A stretch of 64,000 nucleotides of DNA from Sulfuricella sp. (lineage in GTDB: Bacteria; Pseudomonadota; Gammaproteobacteria; Burkholderiales; Sulfuricellaceae): the NCBI GenBank assembly GCA_041651995.1, contig JBAZID010000002.1:1-64000 (forward strand). The letters are read 5' to 3'. A program made the translations under genes and the position numbers. Positions 17,390-25,623 of the stretch are shown in pieces. A model generated the notes under the pieces. The model searched no databases, was not told the origin of the DNA, and saw only the letters and a list, made by a program, of their open reading frames with translations. Every line of letters starts with the position of its first letter. Within the stretch, counting starts at the first letter, position 1.

Positions 17390-18325
17390 CTAGAACCAGA
17401 ACGAGGTGTCCTTCAGCAGAAACTCCACGTGCGGCATGTAGTGCGAGCCGTCGCAGGAGAAGGTCAGGCTGATCATGCCGTTGAAAATATTGATCGAGGC
17501 GGTGCGCAGGTAGATGGTGGGGTCGGCCAGACGCAGGGATTTCATGGTATCGAGAATGCGCCGGATATCGATCTGCTCGATTGCGGCATTGCTGGGGTAG
17601 GGATGAACCGGGAAGAGCAGGCAAACATCCGGATCGTTCAGGGCATCGTGATCCAGCATGTGATAGATGTACGGGTCATCCAGGGTCCAGATCGTGACCC
17701 GGCTGCTGGAAAAATGGATCACGCACTGGAATACCCCGCGGTGCGTCAGCAGTTCTTCCAGGATGGAGAGGGCATGCTCCATGTTGCGGTCCATCGGACT
17801 TTCCGTGCGCGACTGCAGGAACACCGTGCTGCGTATCGCCGGATCGCCCTTGACCTGCATCCAGTAGCCGGGCTCGTGGTAGAGCCCGGATGTCACCGGG
17901 AGGTTGCGCAGATCAAAGTCGGCGCCGAGATAGCCGAGTGAGTGGGAATCGGCGCGCACCACCTGCAAGGCCGTGAGGGAAGGGCGGCGCTCACGCAGGC
18001 TGATATAGGCATCTGAAAGTAAAAACCCCCAGCTCGGCACGACTTCTTTCATGTAGGGCCGCTGGGAGCGGTCGCGGCCAAAATGCTCCAGCCCCAGTCC
18101 GGGCTGGCCAACGTTATCGCAAATCTGGATACCCTTGGCATCGACGCAATACAGGAACGAACAGTGGGGAATGGAGGAGAATCCATCCATGAGCACCGCG
18201 TCCAGCTGTTCACGGTTATTCCATGCCGGCGCACATCGCTCGGCCAGATGCGCCAACGGTTCGCGCAGATTACGCGCCAGTTCTTCCCGTTGCAGGTAGA
18301 TACTGTCCTTCCACGAATTTCTCAT
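17390..18325 (-). CDS. Cytosolic PDC/Cache-like sensor domain protein
   Basis: A 311-residue protein without signal peptide or clear membrane segments. Residues about 10-170 look like a PDC (Cache/PAS-like) sensor: an opening helix (EELARNLREPLAHLAE), then SFLYCVDAKGIQICDNVGQP and SQRPYMKEVVPSWGFLLSDA, the typical strand and RPY-type motif. The remaining part is not recognised. With no output domain (no GGDEF, kinase or MCP), it may act through a partner, perhaps the sulfotransferase-like protein downstream. Family assignment is by motif pattern only. Confidence 0.6.
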   Translation of the reverse strand: MRNSWKDSIYLQREELARNLREPLAHLAERCAPAWNNREQLDAVLMDGFSSIPHCSFLYCVDAKGIQICDNVGQPGLGLEHFGRDRSQRPYMKEVVPSWGFLLSDAYISLRERRPSLTALQVVRADSHSLGYLGADFDLRNLPVTSGLYHEPGYWMQVKGDPAIRSTVFLQSRTESPMDRNMEHALSILEELLTHRGVFQCVIHFSSSRVTIWTLDDPYIYHMLDHDALNDPDVCLLFPVHPYPSNAAIEQIDIRRILDTMKSLRLADPTIYLRTASINIFNGMISLTFSCDGSHYMPHVEFLLKDTSFWF

Positions 18326-18381
18326 ATTGTCACCACTCTCGTCAGCGAATCATCCGGGTGGCGATCAATCGAGAGAAAGTT

Positions 18382-18636
18382 CTAGATTCTCAAAAGATTG
18401 GCTCCGGGAGGATCGGTCCGAAAGTTTTCCGCAATCAGATTATCCAGACCCTGGGTGGCCAGAGGCGCCATGGCTGGGTATTTTATAACGCCATTGCCCG
18501 ATGTGTTGATCCATTCCTTGATTTTCATCAGGTCATCCACGGACAATACGGTCTTGCTGTTTTTATGTTTCCACTGTGAGCATAAATCAACCGCCAGGGC
18601 GTAGGCCAGTTCATGCTCGGGACAGAAAGTTGCCAT
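18382..18636 (-). CDS. Small hypothetical protein
   Basis: An 84-residue soluble protein, not recognised. It begins MATFCPEHELAYALAVDLCS and ends DPPGANLLRI. The start is set by an AAGGAG site about 7 bp before the ATG at 18636; the longer upstream frame is not needed. It lies just upstream of the PDC-sensor gene on the same strand (56 bp gap) and may be in the same transcript. The two cysteines and a histidine near the N-terminus do not make a clear zinc motif. Confidence 0.55.
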   Translation of the reverse strand: MATFCPEHELAYALAVDLCSQWKHKNSKTVLSVDDLMKIKEWINTSGNGVIKYPAMAPLATQGLDNLIAENFRTDPPGANLLRI

Positions 18637-18832
18637 GTTATTTCTCCTTTGGAAGTAAACAAATAACATCACAAACTCTAGGCGGCAGATGTTGCAGCGT
18701 GATGACAGCAAGATTTCTGCTTGTTTCCATCTTGTTTCCATGGAAGGGGCTGAACAAAAGTGTGCATGGTCTTTGCGAGTGCAGGTTTGTGTGGCGGAAT
18801 TAACTACTTTTCCGATGAAATGCAAATGTAGC

Positions 18833-18862
18833 TTGGCTTGAAGGTCTTTTATCCCCTAAAAT
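18833..18862 (+). promoter_or_regulatory. Putative sigma-70 promoter of the HU gene
   Basis: TTGGCT (18833-18838) and TAAAAT (18857-18862) are separated by 18 bp and lie about 36 bp before the HU start codon, with a GAGGAG-like ribosome site in between. Position and match are good, but this is by eye only. Confidence 0.45.
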
Positions 18863-18898
18863 CCCTACACCCATTCACCATAACGAGGAGTCAGCAAC

Positions 18899-19216
18899 AT
18901 GAACAAGGGCGAAATAGTTGATGCCGTAGCCAAGATTAGCCAGCATTCCAAAGCTCAGACAGCGGAAATGTTTGATGCCTTCGTGGCCGTGGTGCAAAAC
19001 GCACTGAGCAGCGGTGATAATGTGCAGATGATCGGCTTTGGTACTTTTGCCGTCGAAGAGCGCGCAGCGCGCGTTGGCCGCAATCCGGCCACCGGCAAGG
19101 AACTCAAAATCCCAGCCAAGAAGGTCGTCAAATTCAAGGTAGGCGCCAAGCTGAAAGACGCGGTTGCTGGCGTCAAGACAACCGTCAAAGCCAAATCCGC
19201 AGCCAAGAAAAAGTAA
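18899..19216 (+). CDS. DNA-binding protein HU (HU/IHF family)
   Basis: A 105-residue nucleoid-associated protein that bends DNA as a dimer. The start MNKGEIVDAVAKISQHSKAQ, the GFGTFAVEERAARVGRNPATG arm with the conserved proline-containing RNP, and KVVKFKVGAKLKDAV are classic HU. It is longer than the usual 90 residues because of a lysine/alanine-rich tail (VKAKSAAKKK) of the kind seen in several betaproteobacterial HU proteins. It has its own promoter-like sequence and terminator, so it is monocistronic. Confidence 0.93.
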   Translation: MNKGEIVDAVAKISQHSKAQTAEMFDAFVAVVQNALSSGDNVQMIGFGTFAVEERAARVGRNPATGKELKIPAKKVVKFKVGAKLKDAVAGVKTTVKAKSAAKKK

Positions 19217-19227
19217 TTCGCGTATCC

Positions 19228-19252
19228 GGGCGGCCGATCGGCCGCCCTTTTT
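19228..19252 (+). terminator. Rho-independent terminator after the HU gene
   Basis: GGGCGGCCGATCGGCCGCCC is a perfect palindrome (19228-19247) followed by TTTTT. It lies 11 bp past the stop codon and also separates the convergent ilvA gene. Confidence 0.88.
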
Positions 19253-19311
19253 CCTTGGTTTCCCCTGCCTGTTTCAGGCGCTTATCCCGGATTTTTCCCG
19301 CAGTTGAAGCG

Positions 19312-20823
19312 CTACCCCAGAAACAATTTGTAAGCAGGATTGTCGTTTTCGTCCCAGTAGCGGTAGCCCAGCTTGTCCAGAAATGCGGTGAATGCCGCTT
19401 TGTCCCGCGGCGGTACCTGGATGCCGACCAGAATACGGCCATAATCGGTGCCATGATTGCGGTAGTGGAACAGGCTGATATTCCAGTTGTGGCTCATGCT
19501 GTTGAGAAACCCCATGAGCGCACCAGGGCGTTCCGGAAATTCGAAACGGTACACCAGTTCGTCCTTCGCCAGCGGGGCATGCCCGCCCACCAGATGACGG
19601 ATGTGCAACTTGCCCATTTCATTGTCGGACAGATCAAGCGCAGGCAGCCCTTTCTGTTCCAGTGCCGCCAGCAACTTGGTCACCTCGCCCCGGTTATGCA
19701 CTTGCACCCCGACGAAAACATGCGCATTGGCGGGGTTGGAGAAACGGTAGTTGAATTCGGTGATGCTGCGCGGCCCGATCAGGGCACAAAAATCCTTGAA
19801 ACTGCCTGGCCGCTCCGGAATGGTGACGGCAAACAGCCCCTCGCGCTGCTCGCCCAGCTCCGCGCGCTCAGCCACATGCCGCAACCGGTCAAAGTTCATG
19901 TTGGCGCCAGAAGCAATAGCCACCAGATTCTTGTTTTTCAGCTTTTGCCGCTTGGCATACAGCTTGGCGCCCGCGATGGAGAGCGCGCCGGCGGGTTCGA
20001 GGATGGAGCGCGTGTCCTCGAACACATCCTTGATTGCGGCACAAATCGCATCGGTGTCGACCAGGATCACTTCATCCACCAGTTCCTGGCACATACGGAA
20101 GGTTTCTTCCCCCACCTGTTTAACCGCCACCCCATCGGCAAAAATGCCCACCTGGGGCAGAATCACGCGCACCTTCTGGCGCAGTGACTGATACATGGCA
20201 TCGGCGTCCACCGGCTCGACACCGATGATCCTGATTTCTGGCCGCAAACGTTTGACGTAGGCCGCCACACCGGCGATCAGGCCGCCGCCGCCCACCGGCA
20301 CGAAAATGGCATGTAGTGGCCCACTGTGCTGTCGAAGGATTTCCATGCCGACCGTGCCCTGGCCGGCGATGACTTCGGGGTCGTCGTAGGGATGAACAAA
20401 AGTCAGTTTTTTTTCTTTCGCCAGTTCCACCGCGTGAGCATAGGCATCGGAATAGGAGTCGCCGTGCAATATCACCTGGGCGCCACGCGACGCAACCGCG
20501 TTGATCTTGATCTGCGGCGTGGTCGCTGGCATCACGATCACGGCTTCGCACTTGAGGCGTTGCGCGGCCAGCGCCACGCCTTGCGCATGGTTGCCAGCAG
20601 AAGCGGCAATGACACCGCGCTTCAGCGCCGCCCGCGGCAACTGCGCCATTTTGTTGTAAGCGCCGCGTAGCTTGAAGGAGAACACCGGCTGCATGTCTTC
20701 GCGCTTCAGCAGGAGCGTGTTGCCCATCCGGCCGGAAAGATTGGGCGCGACTTCCAGCGGGCTTTCGATCGCCACATCATAAACACGGGCGGTAAGGATT
20801 TTTTCCAGATAATCGGTTGGCAT
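19312..20823 (-). CDS. ilvA: Threonine ammonia-lyase, biosynthetic
   Basis: A 503-residue PLP enzyme converting threonine to 2-oxobutanoate and ammonia, the first step to isoleucine. The catalytic domain has the PLP lysine in SFKLRGAYNKMAQLPRA, ASAGNHAQGVALAAQRLKC, and the glycine-rich phosphate cradle VGGGGLIAGVAAYVKR. The C-terminal about 170 residues contain two ACT-like regulatory repeats (FAVTIPERPGSFKDFCALIG and YRFEFPERPGALMGFLNSMS), the arrangement of the isoleucine-inhibited biosynthetic form. Length is as expected (about 504). It is divergent from rpiA. Confidence 0.96.
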   Translation of the reverse strand: MPTDYLEKILTARVYDVAIESPLEVAPNLSGRMGNTLLLKREDMQPVFSFKLRGAYNKMAQLPRAALKRGVIAASAGNHAQGVALAAQRLKCEAVIVMPATTPQIKINAVASRGAQVILHGDSYSDAYAHAVELAKEKKLTFVHPYDDPEVIAGQGTVGMEILRQHSGPLHAIFVPVGGGGLIAGVAAYVKRLRPEIRIIGVEPVDADAMYQSLRQKVRVILPQVGIFADGVAVKQVGEETFRMCQELVDEVILVDTDAICAAIKDVFEDTRSILEPAGALSIAGAKLYAKRQKLKNKNLVAIASGANMNFDRLRHVAERAELGEQREGLFAVTIPERPGSFKDFCALIGPRSITEFNYRFSNPANAHVFVGVQVHNRGEVTKLLAALEQKGLPALDLSDNEMGKLHIRHLVGGHAPLAKDELVYRFEFPERPGALMGFLNSMSHNWNISLFHYRNHGTDYGRILVGIQVPPRDKAAFTAFLDKLGYRYWDENDNPAYKLFLG

Positions 20824-20962
20824 AAGGCTACATAGTGAATGGTATATTGGGCCGAAGATTAACAGGAATCGGCGTTTTTGAGCAGATGGCCTATAGCCTA
20901 AATTGCCGCCAGCCGCTATCCTTTAGGCTTTTAGAACCGATTGTTTTGGAAGCCCAGTAAAA

Positions 20963-21622
20963 ATGACTCAAGACGAACTGAAGCAGGCCGTGGCACGCGC
21001 TGCCATTGAACATGTCCCCAGCGGTATCATCGGCGTGGGAACCGGCTCCACCGCCAATTTTTTCATCGATGAACTGGCAAAAATCAAGCACAAGCTTGAT
21101 GGTGCTGTCGCCAGCTCCGAAGCCACCGCCCAGCGCCTGAAGAAGCACGGCATCGAAGTCCTCGACCTGAACAGCGTGACCGAACTCGCCGTGTATGTCG
21201 ACGGCGCGGATGAAATCACCGAACACATGCACATGATCAAGGGCGGCGGCGGCGCGCTGACGCGGGAAAAAATCGTCGCTGCATGCAGCAAAAAATTCGT
21301 CTGTATCGCTGATGGCAGCAAGCTGGTCGGCATGCTGGGCAAGTTTCCCCTGCCGGTCGAAGTCATTCCCATGGCCCGCAGCTATGTGGCTCGCCAGCTT
21401 ACCAGGCTGGGCGGCCAGCCGGTACTGCGCCAGGGCTTCACCACCGACAACGGCAATGTGATTCTCGATGTTCACAACCTGCAGATCATGAATCCGGTCG
21501 AGCTGGAAATTGCCATTAACCAGATTACCGGCGTGGTTACCAACGGCCTGTTTGCCTGCCGCCCGGCAGATGTGCTGCTGCTTGGCGCTGCCGAAGGTGT
21601 CAGGGTTATGACGGCAAAATAA
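20963..21622 (+). CDS. rpiA: Ribose-5-phosphate isomerase A
   Basis: A 219-residue enzyme interconverting ribose-5-phosphate and ribulose-5-phosphate in the pentose phosphate pathway. All the family motifs are visible: GVGTGSTANFFIDEL (phosphate loop), SSEATAQRLKKHGIEV, YVDGADEITEHM (catalytic Asp/Glu region) and KGGGGALTREKIVA with the conserved lysine. Length is exactly that of E. coli RpiA. It is followed 70 bp later by phoU. Confidence 0.97.
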   Translation: MTQDELKQAVARAAIEHVPSGIIGVGTGSTANFFIDELAKIKHKLDGAVASSEATAQRLKKHGIEVLDLNSVTELAVYVDGADEITEHMHMIKGGGGALTREKIVAACSKKFVCIADGSKLVGMLGKFPLPVEVIPMARSYVARQLTRLGGQPVLRQGFTTDNGNVILDVHNLQIMNPVELEIAINQITGVVTNGLFACRPADVLLLGAAEGVRVMTAK

Positions 21623-21692
21623 GCACGTCACCAGATTGTCATACACCCCCACTAGAATTTGCCGATTTAGCGCGTAGTCAGGAGAATCCGCC

Positions 21693-22400
21693 ATGTCCCA
21701 GGAACACATCTTTAAACAATTCGACGCTGAACTGGAACATGTCCGCTCGCGCATTCTGCAAATGGGCGGCCTGGTGGAAGAACAGATCAACAAGGCCATC
21801 AAGGCACTGACCGATGGCGACCTGGCGCTGGCCGATGAAGTTATTGCCAGCGACTTCCATATCAACGACCTGGAAATACAGATCGACGAGGAGTGCACCA
21901 AGATCATTGCTCTCCGCCAGCCCACTGCCGGCGACCTGCGCATGATCATGACCGTGGAAAAAACCATCACCGATCTGGAAAGGATTGGCGACAAGGCGGA
22001 AAAAATCGCCCGTATGGCAAAGAAGATTTACGGTGCAGACCGCATTTCAACTCCGCGTTTTACCGAAATCAAGCACATGAGCGACATGGTGCTGGAAATG
22101 CTGCGCGCTTCGCTGGATGCATTCGCCCGTCTCGACGTATCTGCCGCAACCCAGCTGAAGCGCCAGGATATCAAGGTGGACGAAGAGTACGATGCGGTAC
22201 TGCGTCATCTGATCACTTTCATGATGGAAGACCCGCGCATGATCTCGACCGCCATCGATATCCTGTTTGCCGCCAAGGCGGTGGAACGCATTGGCGACCA
22301 CGCCAAGAATATCGCGGGCTACGTGGTTTACATGGCTCAGGGCAAAGTGGTGCGTCACGCCAGCATGGAAGAAATGGAGCGCAAGATCGGGGAATTGTAG
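21693..22400 (+). CDS. phoU: Phosphate signalling protein PhoU
   Basis: A 235-residue all-helical protein with two tandem three-helix repeats. The metal-binding motifs are ITDLERIGDKAEKIARMAKK in the first repeat and VERIGDHAKNIAGYVVYMAQ in the second. PhoU links the Pst phosphate transporter to the PhoR/PhoB system and dampens polyphosphate build-up. No pst genes are in view. The next gene is the exopolyphosphatase Ppx, 45 bp on, so phosphate and polyphosphate control are grouped. Confidence 0.95.
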   Translation: MSQEHIFKQFDAELEHVRSRILQMGGLVEEQINKAIKALTDGDLALADEVIASDFHINDLEIQIDEECTKIIALRQPTAGDLRMIMTVEKTITDLERIGDKAEKIARMAKKIYGADRISTPRFTEIKHMSDMVLEMLRASLDAFARLDVSAATQLKRQDIKVDEEYDAVLRHLITFMMEDPRMISTAIDILFAAKAVERIGDHAKNIAGYVVYMAQGKVVRHASMEEMERKIGEL

Positions 22401-22445
22401 GGCTCGTTATCGTATGTCCAAATTTTCCATTAACGAGTTCTGAAG

Positions 22446-23948
22446 ATGCGCGAATATTCCACGATCGCCGCCATTGACCTGGGCTCCAACAGCTTCAGGT
22501 TGCAGGTCGCACGTGTTGTGGGCGATCAGATTTACCCCCTCGACTCACTCAAGGAATCCGTCCGGCTCGGCGCTGGACTGATGCCTGACAAAACACTCGA
22601 CGAGGAAGCCCAGCAGCGTGCCCTGGCCTGCCTCAAGCTCTTTTCGGAGCGCTTGCGCGAGTTGCCGCGTGAAGCAGTACGCGCGGTTGGCACCAACACC
22701 TTCCGCGTGGCCAAAAACGCCTCACTTTTTTTCGAGGCCGCTCAAAACGCACTGGGCTTCCCGATCGAAATCATCGCCGGCAGGGAAGAGGCGCGCCTAA
22801 TCTATATCGGCGTTGCCCACGGCCTGCCGCCTTCGGAAGAAAAGCGCCTGGTGGTGGATATTGGCGGGGGCTCCACCGAATTCATTATCGGTTCTGGCTA
22901 TCAGCCGGAGCGCATGGAAAGCCTGTACATGGGCTGCGTCAGCTTTAGCAGGCATTTTTTTCCCGACGGAAAAATTACCCGGGCCAATCTCCAGCAGGCC
23001 GAACTTGCCGCACGCAGTGAAATCCAGACCATCGCCACCGAATTTTCGGCGGGCCACTGGCAACAGGCAGTGGGCTCCTCCGGCACGGCACGAGCGCTGG
23101 CAGAAATCCTGGAGCAAAATGGCCTTTCTCCATCCGGCCTGACCCGGGAAGGCATGAGCGCGTTGCGTGAGCTGCTGCTCAAGTCCGGCGACGTCAAGCT
23201 GTTGCAGTTGGCCGGCTTGCCCTCTGACCGCATGCCAGTGCTGGCTGGCGGTTTCGCCATCATGAACAGCATTTTCACCGAACTCGACATCGGGCACATG
23301 GCGGTTGCTTCCAGCGCGCTGCGCGAAGGCGTGCTGTACGACCTGCTGGGGCGCTTCCACCAGCATGACATGCGCGAGTCCACGGTACGTGAATTCATGC
23401 GGCGCTATCATGTGGACCCGCCCCAGGCGGGAAGAGTGCAGGAACTGGCCGATGCCCTGTTCGATCAGCTTGTGAACAAGCTGGCAGGGAATATTGAAGA
23501 GCCGCGCCAGTATCTTGCCTGGGCCGCGCGCCTGCATGAAATCGGCATCTCGATTGCCCATACCGGCTATCACCGCCATTCCGCCTATATTCTCGCAAAT
23601 GCGGACATGCCCGGTTTTTCCACCCGCGAACAGGAGCTGCTGAGCCTGCTGGTGCGTGCCCATCGAGGCTCCCTGAAGAAACTGCTGGATCAGCAGCCAG
23701 TCAAAAACAGTGACGAATGGATGTTGATCCTGGTATTGCGTCTGGCGGTTCTTTTTTGCCGCAGCCGCAGCGACGCAGAGTTGCCAGCCATGAAACTCAA
23801 GCCTGGCAGCAGTGGGGGTTTTTCTCTCTCCATCGACCGGGCCTGGCTGGAACGCAACACGCTTACCCGCGCCCTGCTGGAGAACGAGATCAAGGATTTG
23901 AAGTCGGCCGGGATTGCTTTTTCACTTAAAACCGAAAAAATCCTGTAA
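22446..23948 (+). CDS. ppx: Exopolyphosphatase / pppGpp phosphohydrolase
   Basis: A 500-residue Ppx/GppA enzyme of the ASKHA fold, releasing phosphate from polyphosphate ends. AAIDLGSNSFRLQVARVVGD, AGREEARLIYIGVAHG and LVVDIGGGSTEFIIGSG are the ATPase-core motifs. The C-terminal HD-like region contains WAARLHEIGISIAHTGYHRH. Length fits Ppx (about 500) better than short Ppx proteins. It follows phoU and its stop codon TAA overlaps the ATG of the next gene by one base (TAATG). Ppx versus GppA activity cannot be separated here. Confidence 0.93.
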   Translation: MREYSTIAAIDLGSNSFRLQVARVVGDQIYPLDSLKESVRLGAGLMPDKTLDEEAQQRALACLKLFSERLRELPREAVRAVGTNTFRVAKNASLFFEAAQNALGFPIEIIAGREEARLIYIGVAHGLPPSEEKRLVVDIGGGSTEFIIGSGYQPERMESLYMGCVSFSRHFFPDGKITRANLQQAELAARSEIQTIATEFSAGHWQQAVGSSGTARALAEILEQNGLSPSGLTREGMSALRELLLKSGDVKLLQLAGLPSDRMPVLAGGFAIMNSIFTELDIGHMAVASSALREGVLYDLLGRFHQHDMRESTVREFMRRYHVDPPQAGRVQELADALFDQLVNKLAGNIEEPRQYLAWAARLHEIGISIAHTGYHRHSAYILANADMPGFSTREQELLSLLVRAHRGSLKKLLDQQPVKNSDEWMLILVLRLAVLFCRSRSDAELPAMKLKPGSSGGFSLSIDRAWLERNTLTRALLENEIKDLKSAGIAFSLKTEKIL

Positions 23949-25030
23949 TGCGGCTGCCTGCCTTTGCCGAGTCTTTTTTTGCACGGCGAATCCTGAAAAC
24001 CGGGATGGCAGCGCTGCTGGCCGCCAGTCTGGCAACAGCACACGTCATCGCGGCAGAAAATCTTGCCGCCGCCGAATCGGCCGCAGCCTCCAGCGCCGCG
24101 CCTGGAGATGACACGCAACCGAGGACATTCTGGAAAACAGTGGCCGTCACCCGCTTTCAGGTCGCCAATTCGCTTCAGGTGGATGATATCGTCAATATCT
24201 GGGACGGCTACCCGCGCGAATTCCTGCGCCGTCTGGAAGCCGGGGGGAATATAGTGGCACGCTACAGCACGGCCTCTCCGTACTCAGACCCGCGCAACAT
24301 CAATCCGGACTCTCCCGCCAGCCGCGAACTGATCCATCGCATTGCCGAGCAGAATGGCAGCCAGATCGTGATTTCCGGCCTCATTCTGGATGCCGCTGTC
24401 AGCGATGAATCGCTGCGCCCCTACTTCGGCTGGCAGGGCAACGAAACCGGGCGCCGTTTCGAACTCGGCCTGCCATGGAACAGCGTGGTTGCCGGCGTCC
24501 GCCCGGTTGCAACGGAGCGGCGCCTCGAGGTGGAGATTTTTCTGCATGACGGTCAGACCGGTGCGCTCCTCAAGCGCCACCGCAACAGCGTGGAAATTTC
24601 CGGGCGCGCAGCCGTGGGGCGAGACAAGGCTTTTGCCAGCGCCGCCTTTTTTGACACGGCGTTCGGGCAGGCAGTGGAACAGCTGCTCAACACCCAGACC
24701 GGACTGATAGGCGAGGACCTGGCGGGCCTGCCTTTCATGGCGAATATCGTACGCATCGAAGACGGAAAGGTTTTTATTGATGCGGGCAGCCTGTCCGCGT
24801 TGCGCCCCGGCGACAAGCTCAAGGTCTATCACAGAAACCCTGCGGCACCAGTCGAGAGCGCTGCCACAGCCGCTCTTGGCATCCAGGAATCACCGGTTGC
24901 CACGCTCACCCTGGATCAGGTTCACCCCCTGTATGCGGTGGGGGAACTAGCGGACGGCGCCTTCAAATCCAGGGTGCGGGTTGGCGACACAGCCAGGGCT
25001 GAAGCCACCCCCCGCAAAAAGCCGCGCTAG
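23948..25030 (+). CDS. FlgT-like exported protein
   Basis: A 360-residue exported protein. After a charged N-region (ESFFARRILKT) there is a hydrophobic signal segment, AALLAASLATAHVIA, then an Ala/Ser-rich linker. The mature part (KTVAVTRFQVANSLQVDDIV onward) and the late VRIEDGKVFIDAGSLSALRP followed by GDKLKVY resemble the flagellar assembly protein T family, whose C-terminal domain is SH3-like. No flagellar genes are in view; the gene is coupled to ppx by a TAATG overlap. It may therefore be a FlgT-like envelope protein with another role. Its stop codon TAG is supplied by the left end of a MITE-like element. Confidence 0.6.
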   Translation: MRLPAFAESFFARRILKTGMAALLAASLATAHVIAAENLAAAESAAASSAAPGDDTQPRTFWKTVAVTRFQVANSLQVDDIVNIWDGYPREFLRRLEAGGNIVARYSTASPYSDPRNINPDSPASRELIHRIAEQNGSQIVISGLILDAAVSDESLRPYFGWQGNETGRRFELGLPWNSVVAGVRPVATERRLEVEIFLHDGQTGALLKRHRNSVEISGRAAVGRDKAFASAAFFDTAFGQAVEQLLNTQTGLIGEDLAGLPFMANIVRIEDGKVFIDAGSLSALRPGDKLKVYHRNPAAPVESAATAALGIQESPVATLTLDQVHPLYAVGELADGAFKSRVRVGDTARAEATPRKKPR

Positions 25031-25233
25031 CAGCCTGTCGGACTTGAAGAATCGAAGCGCATTGGGTTTAGCAGGCAAGCCGCGCAGCGGCTGCTCGCAA
25101 AATTTGGCTGGGCGAGGACAGATTTTGCCGGTTTTGCCGGGCAATAGTCATTCTATTGCCCAAAAAAGCGGCGAAATATGGACCGGCCAGGCGGATTTAC
25201 AGCCGATTTCCTTTAAGTCCGACAGGCTGCTAG
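25027..25233. repeat. MITE-like element with 19-bp perfect terminal inverted repeats
   Basis: CTAGCAGCCTGTCGGACTT (25027-25045) and AAGTCCGACAGGCTGCTAG (25215-25233) are perfect inverted copies. The 207-bp unit contains further hairpins, for example GGGCAATAG with CTATTGCCC, and codes for nothing. The CTAG ends supply the stop codon of the flgT-like gene on the plus strand and of sirB2 on the minus strand. No transposase is present. Confidence 0.75.
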
Positions 25234-25607
25234 CCCGGGACGGGCTGCCGCGTAAGCGCAACCGCCACGATGTAGCCAAAAACCAGAATGGCGCCCAGCC
25301 AGGCCGCGACTCTTGTGCGCTTGGTCCTTCCCCGCTTGATCGCAATGGTCCCGAGCCCGATATAAAGTAACAAAGCCGCCACTTTGGCAGTCAGCCAGCC
25401 GTTGACCCCAGGATATTGCCCCGTCAGGGCCGCAAGCAGGATGGCGCTGGTCAGCAGCGTGGCATCGATTACATGAGGAAGAATCCGGACCCAGCGCTGT
25501 TGTAACTGTGCCGAGTCCCGCAGTATCCAGAACCCGCGTAACAGGAACAGACTGATGGTCAGCGCCACGCAGCTGACATGAATGGATTTAAGCGTCAGAT
25601 AAAGCAC
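25230..25607 (-). CDS. SirB2-family membrane protein
   Basis: A 125-residue integral membrane protein with four hydrophobic helices. It matches the SirB2 (invasion gene expression up-regulator) family: LKSIHVSCVALTISLFLLRG at the start, WVRILPHVIDATLLTSAILL in the middle, and a basic loop KRGRTKRTRV before the last helix. Molecular function of the family is unknown. Its stop codon lies in the terminal repeat of the MITE-like element, so its last residues may have been altered by insertion. MltA lies 16 bp upstream on the same strand. Confidence 0.8.
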   Translation of the reverse strand: MLYLTLKSIHVSCVALTISLFLLRGFWILRDSAQLQQRWVRILPHVIDATLLTSAILLAALTGQYPGVNGWLTAKVAALLLYIGLGTIAIKRGRTKRTRVAAWLGAILVFGYIVAVALTRQPVPG

Positions 25608-25623
25608 GGTTTGCTGCCTGGGG

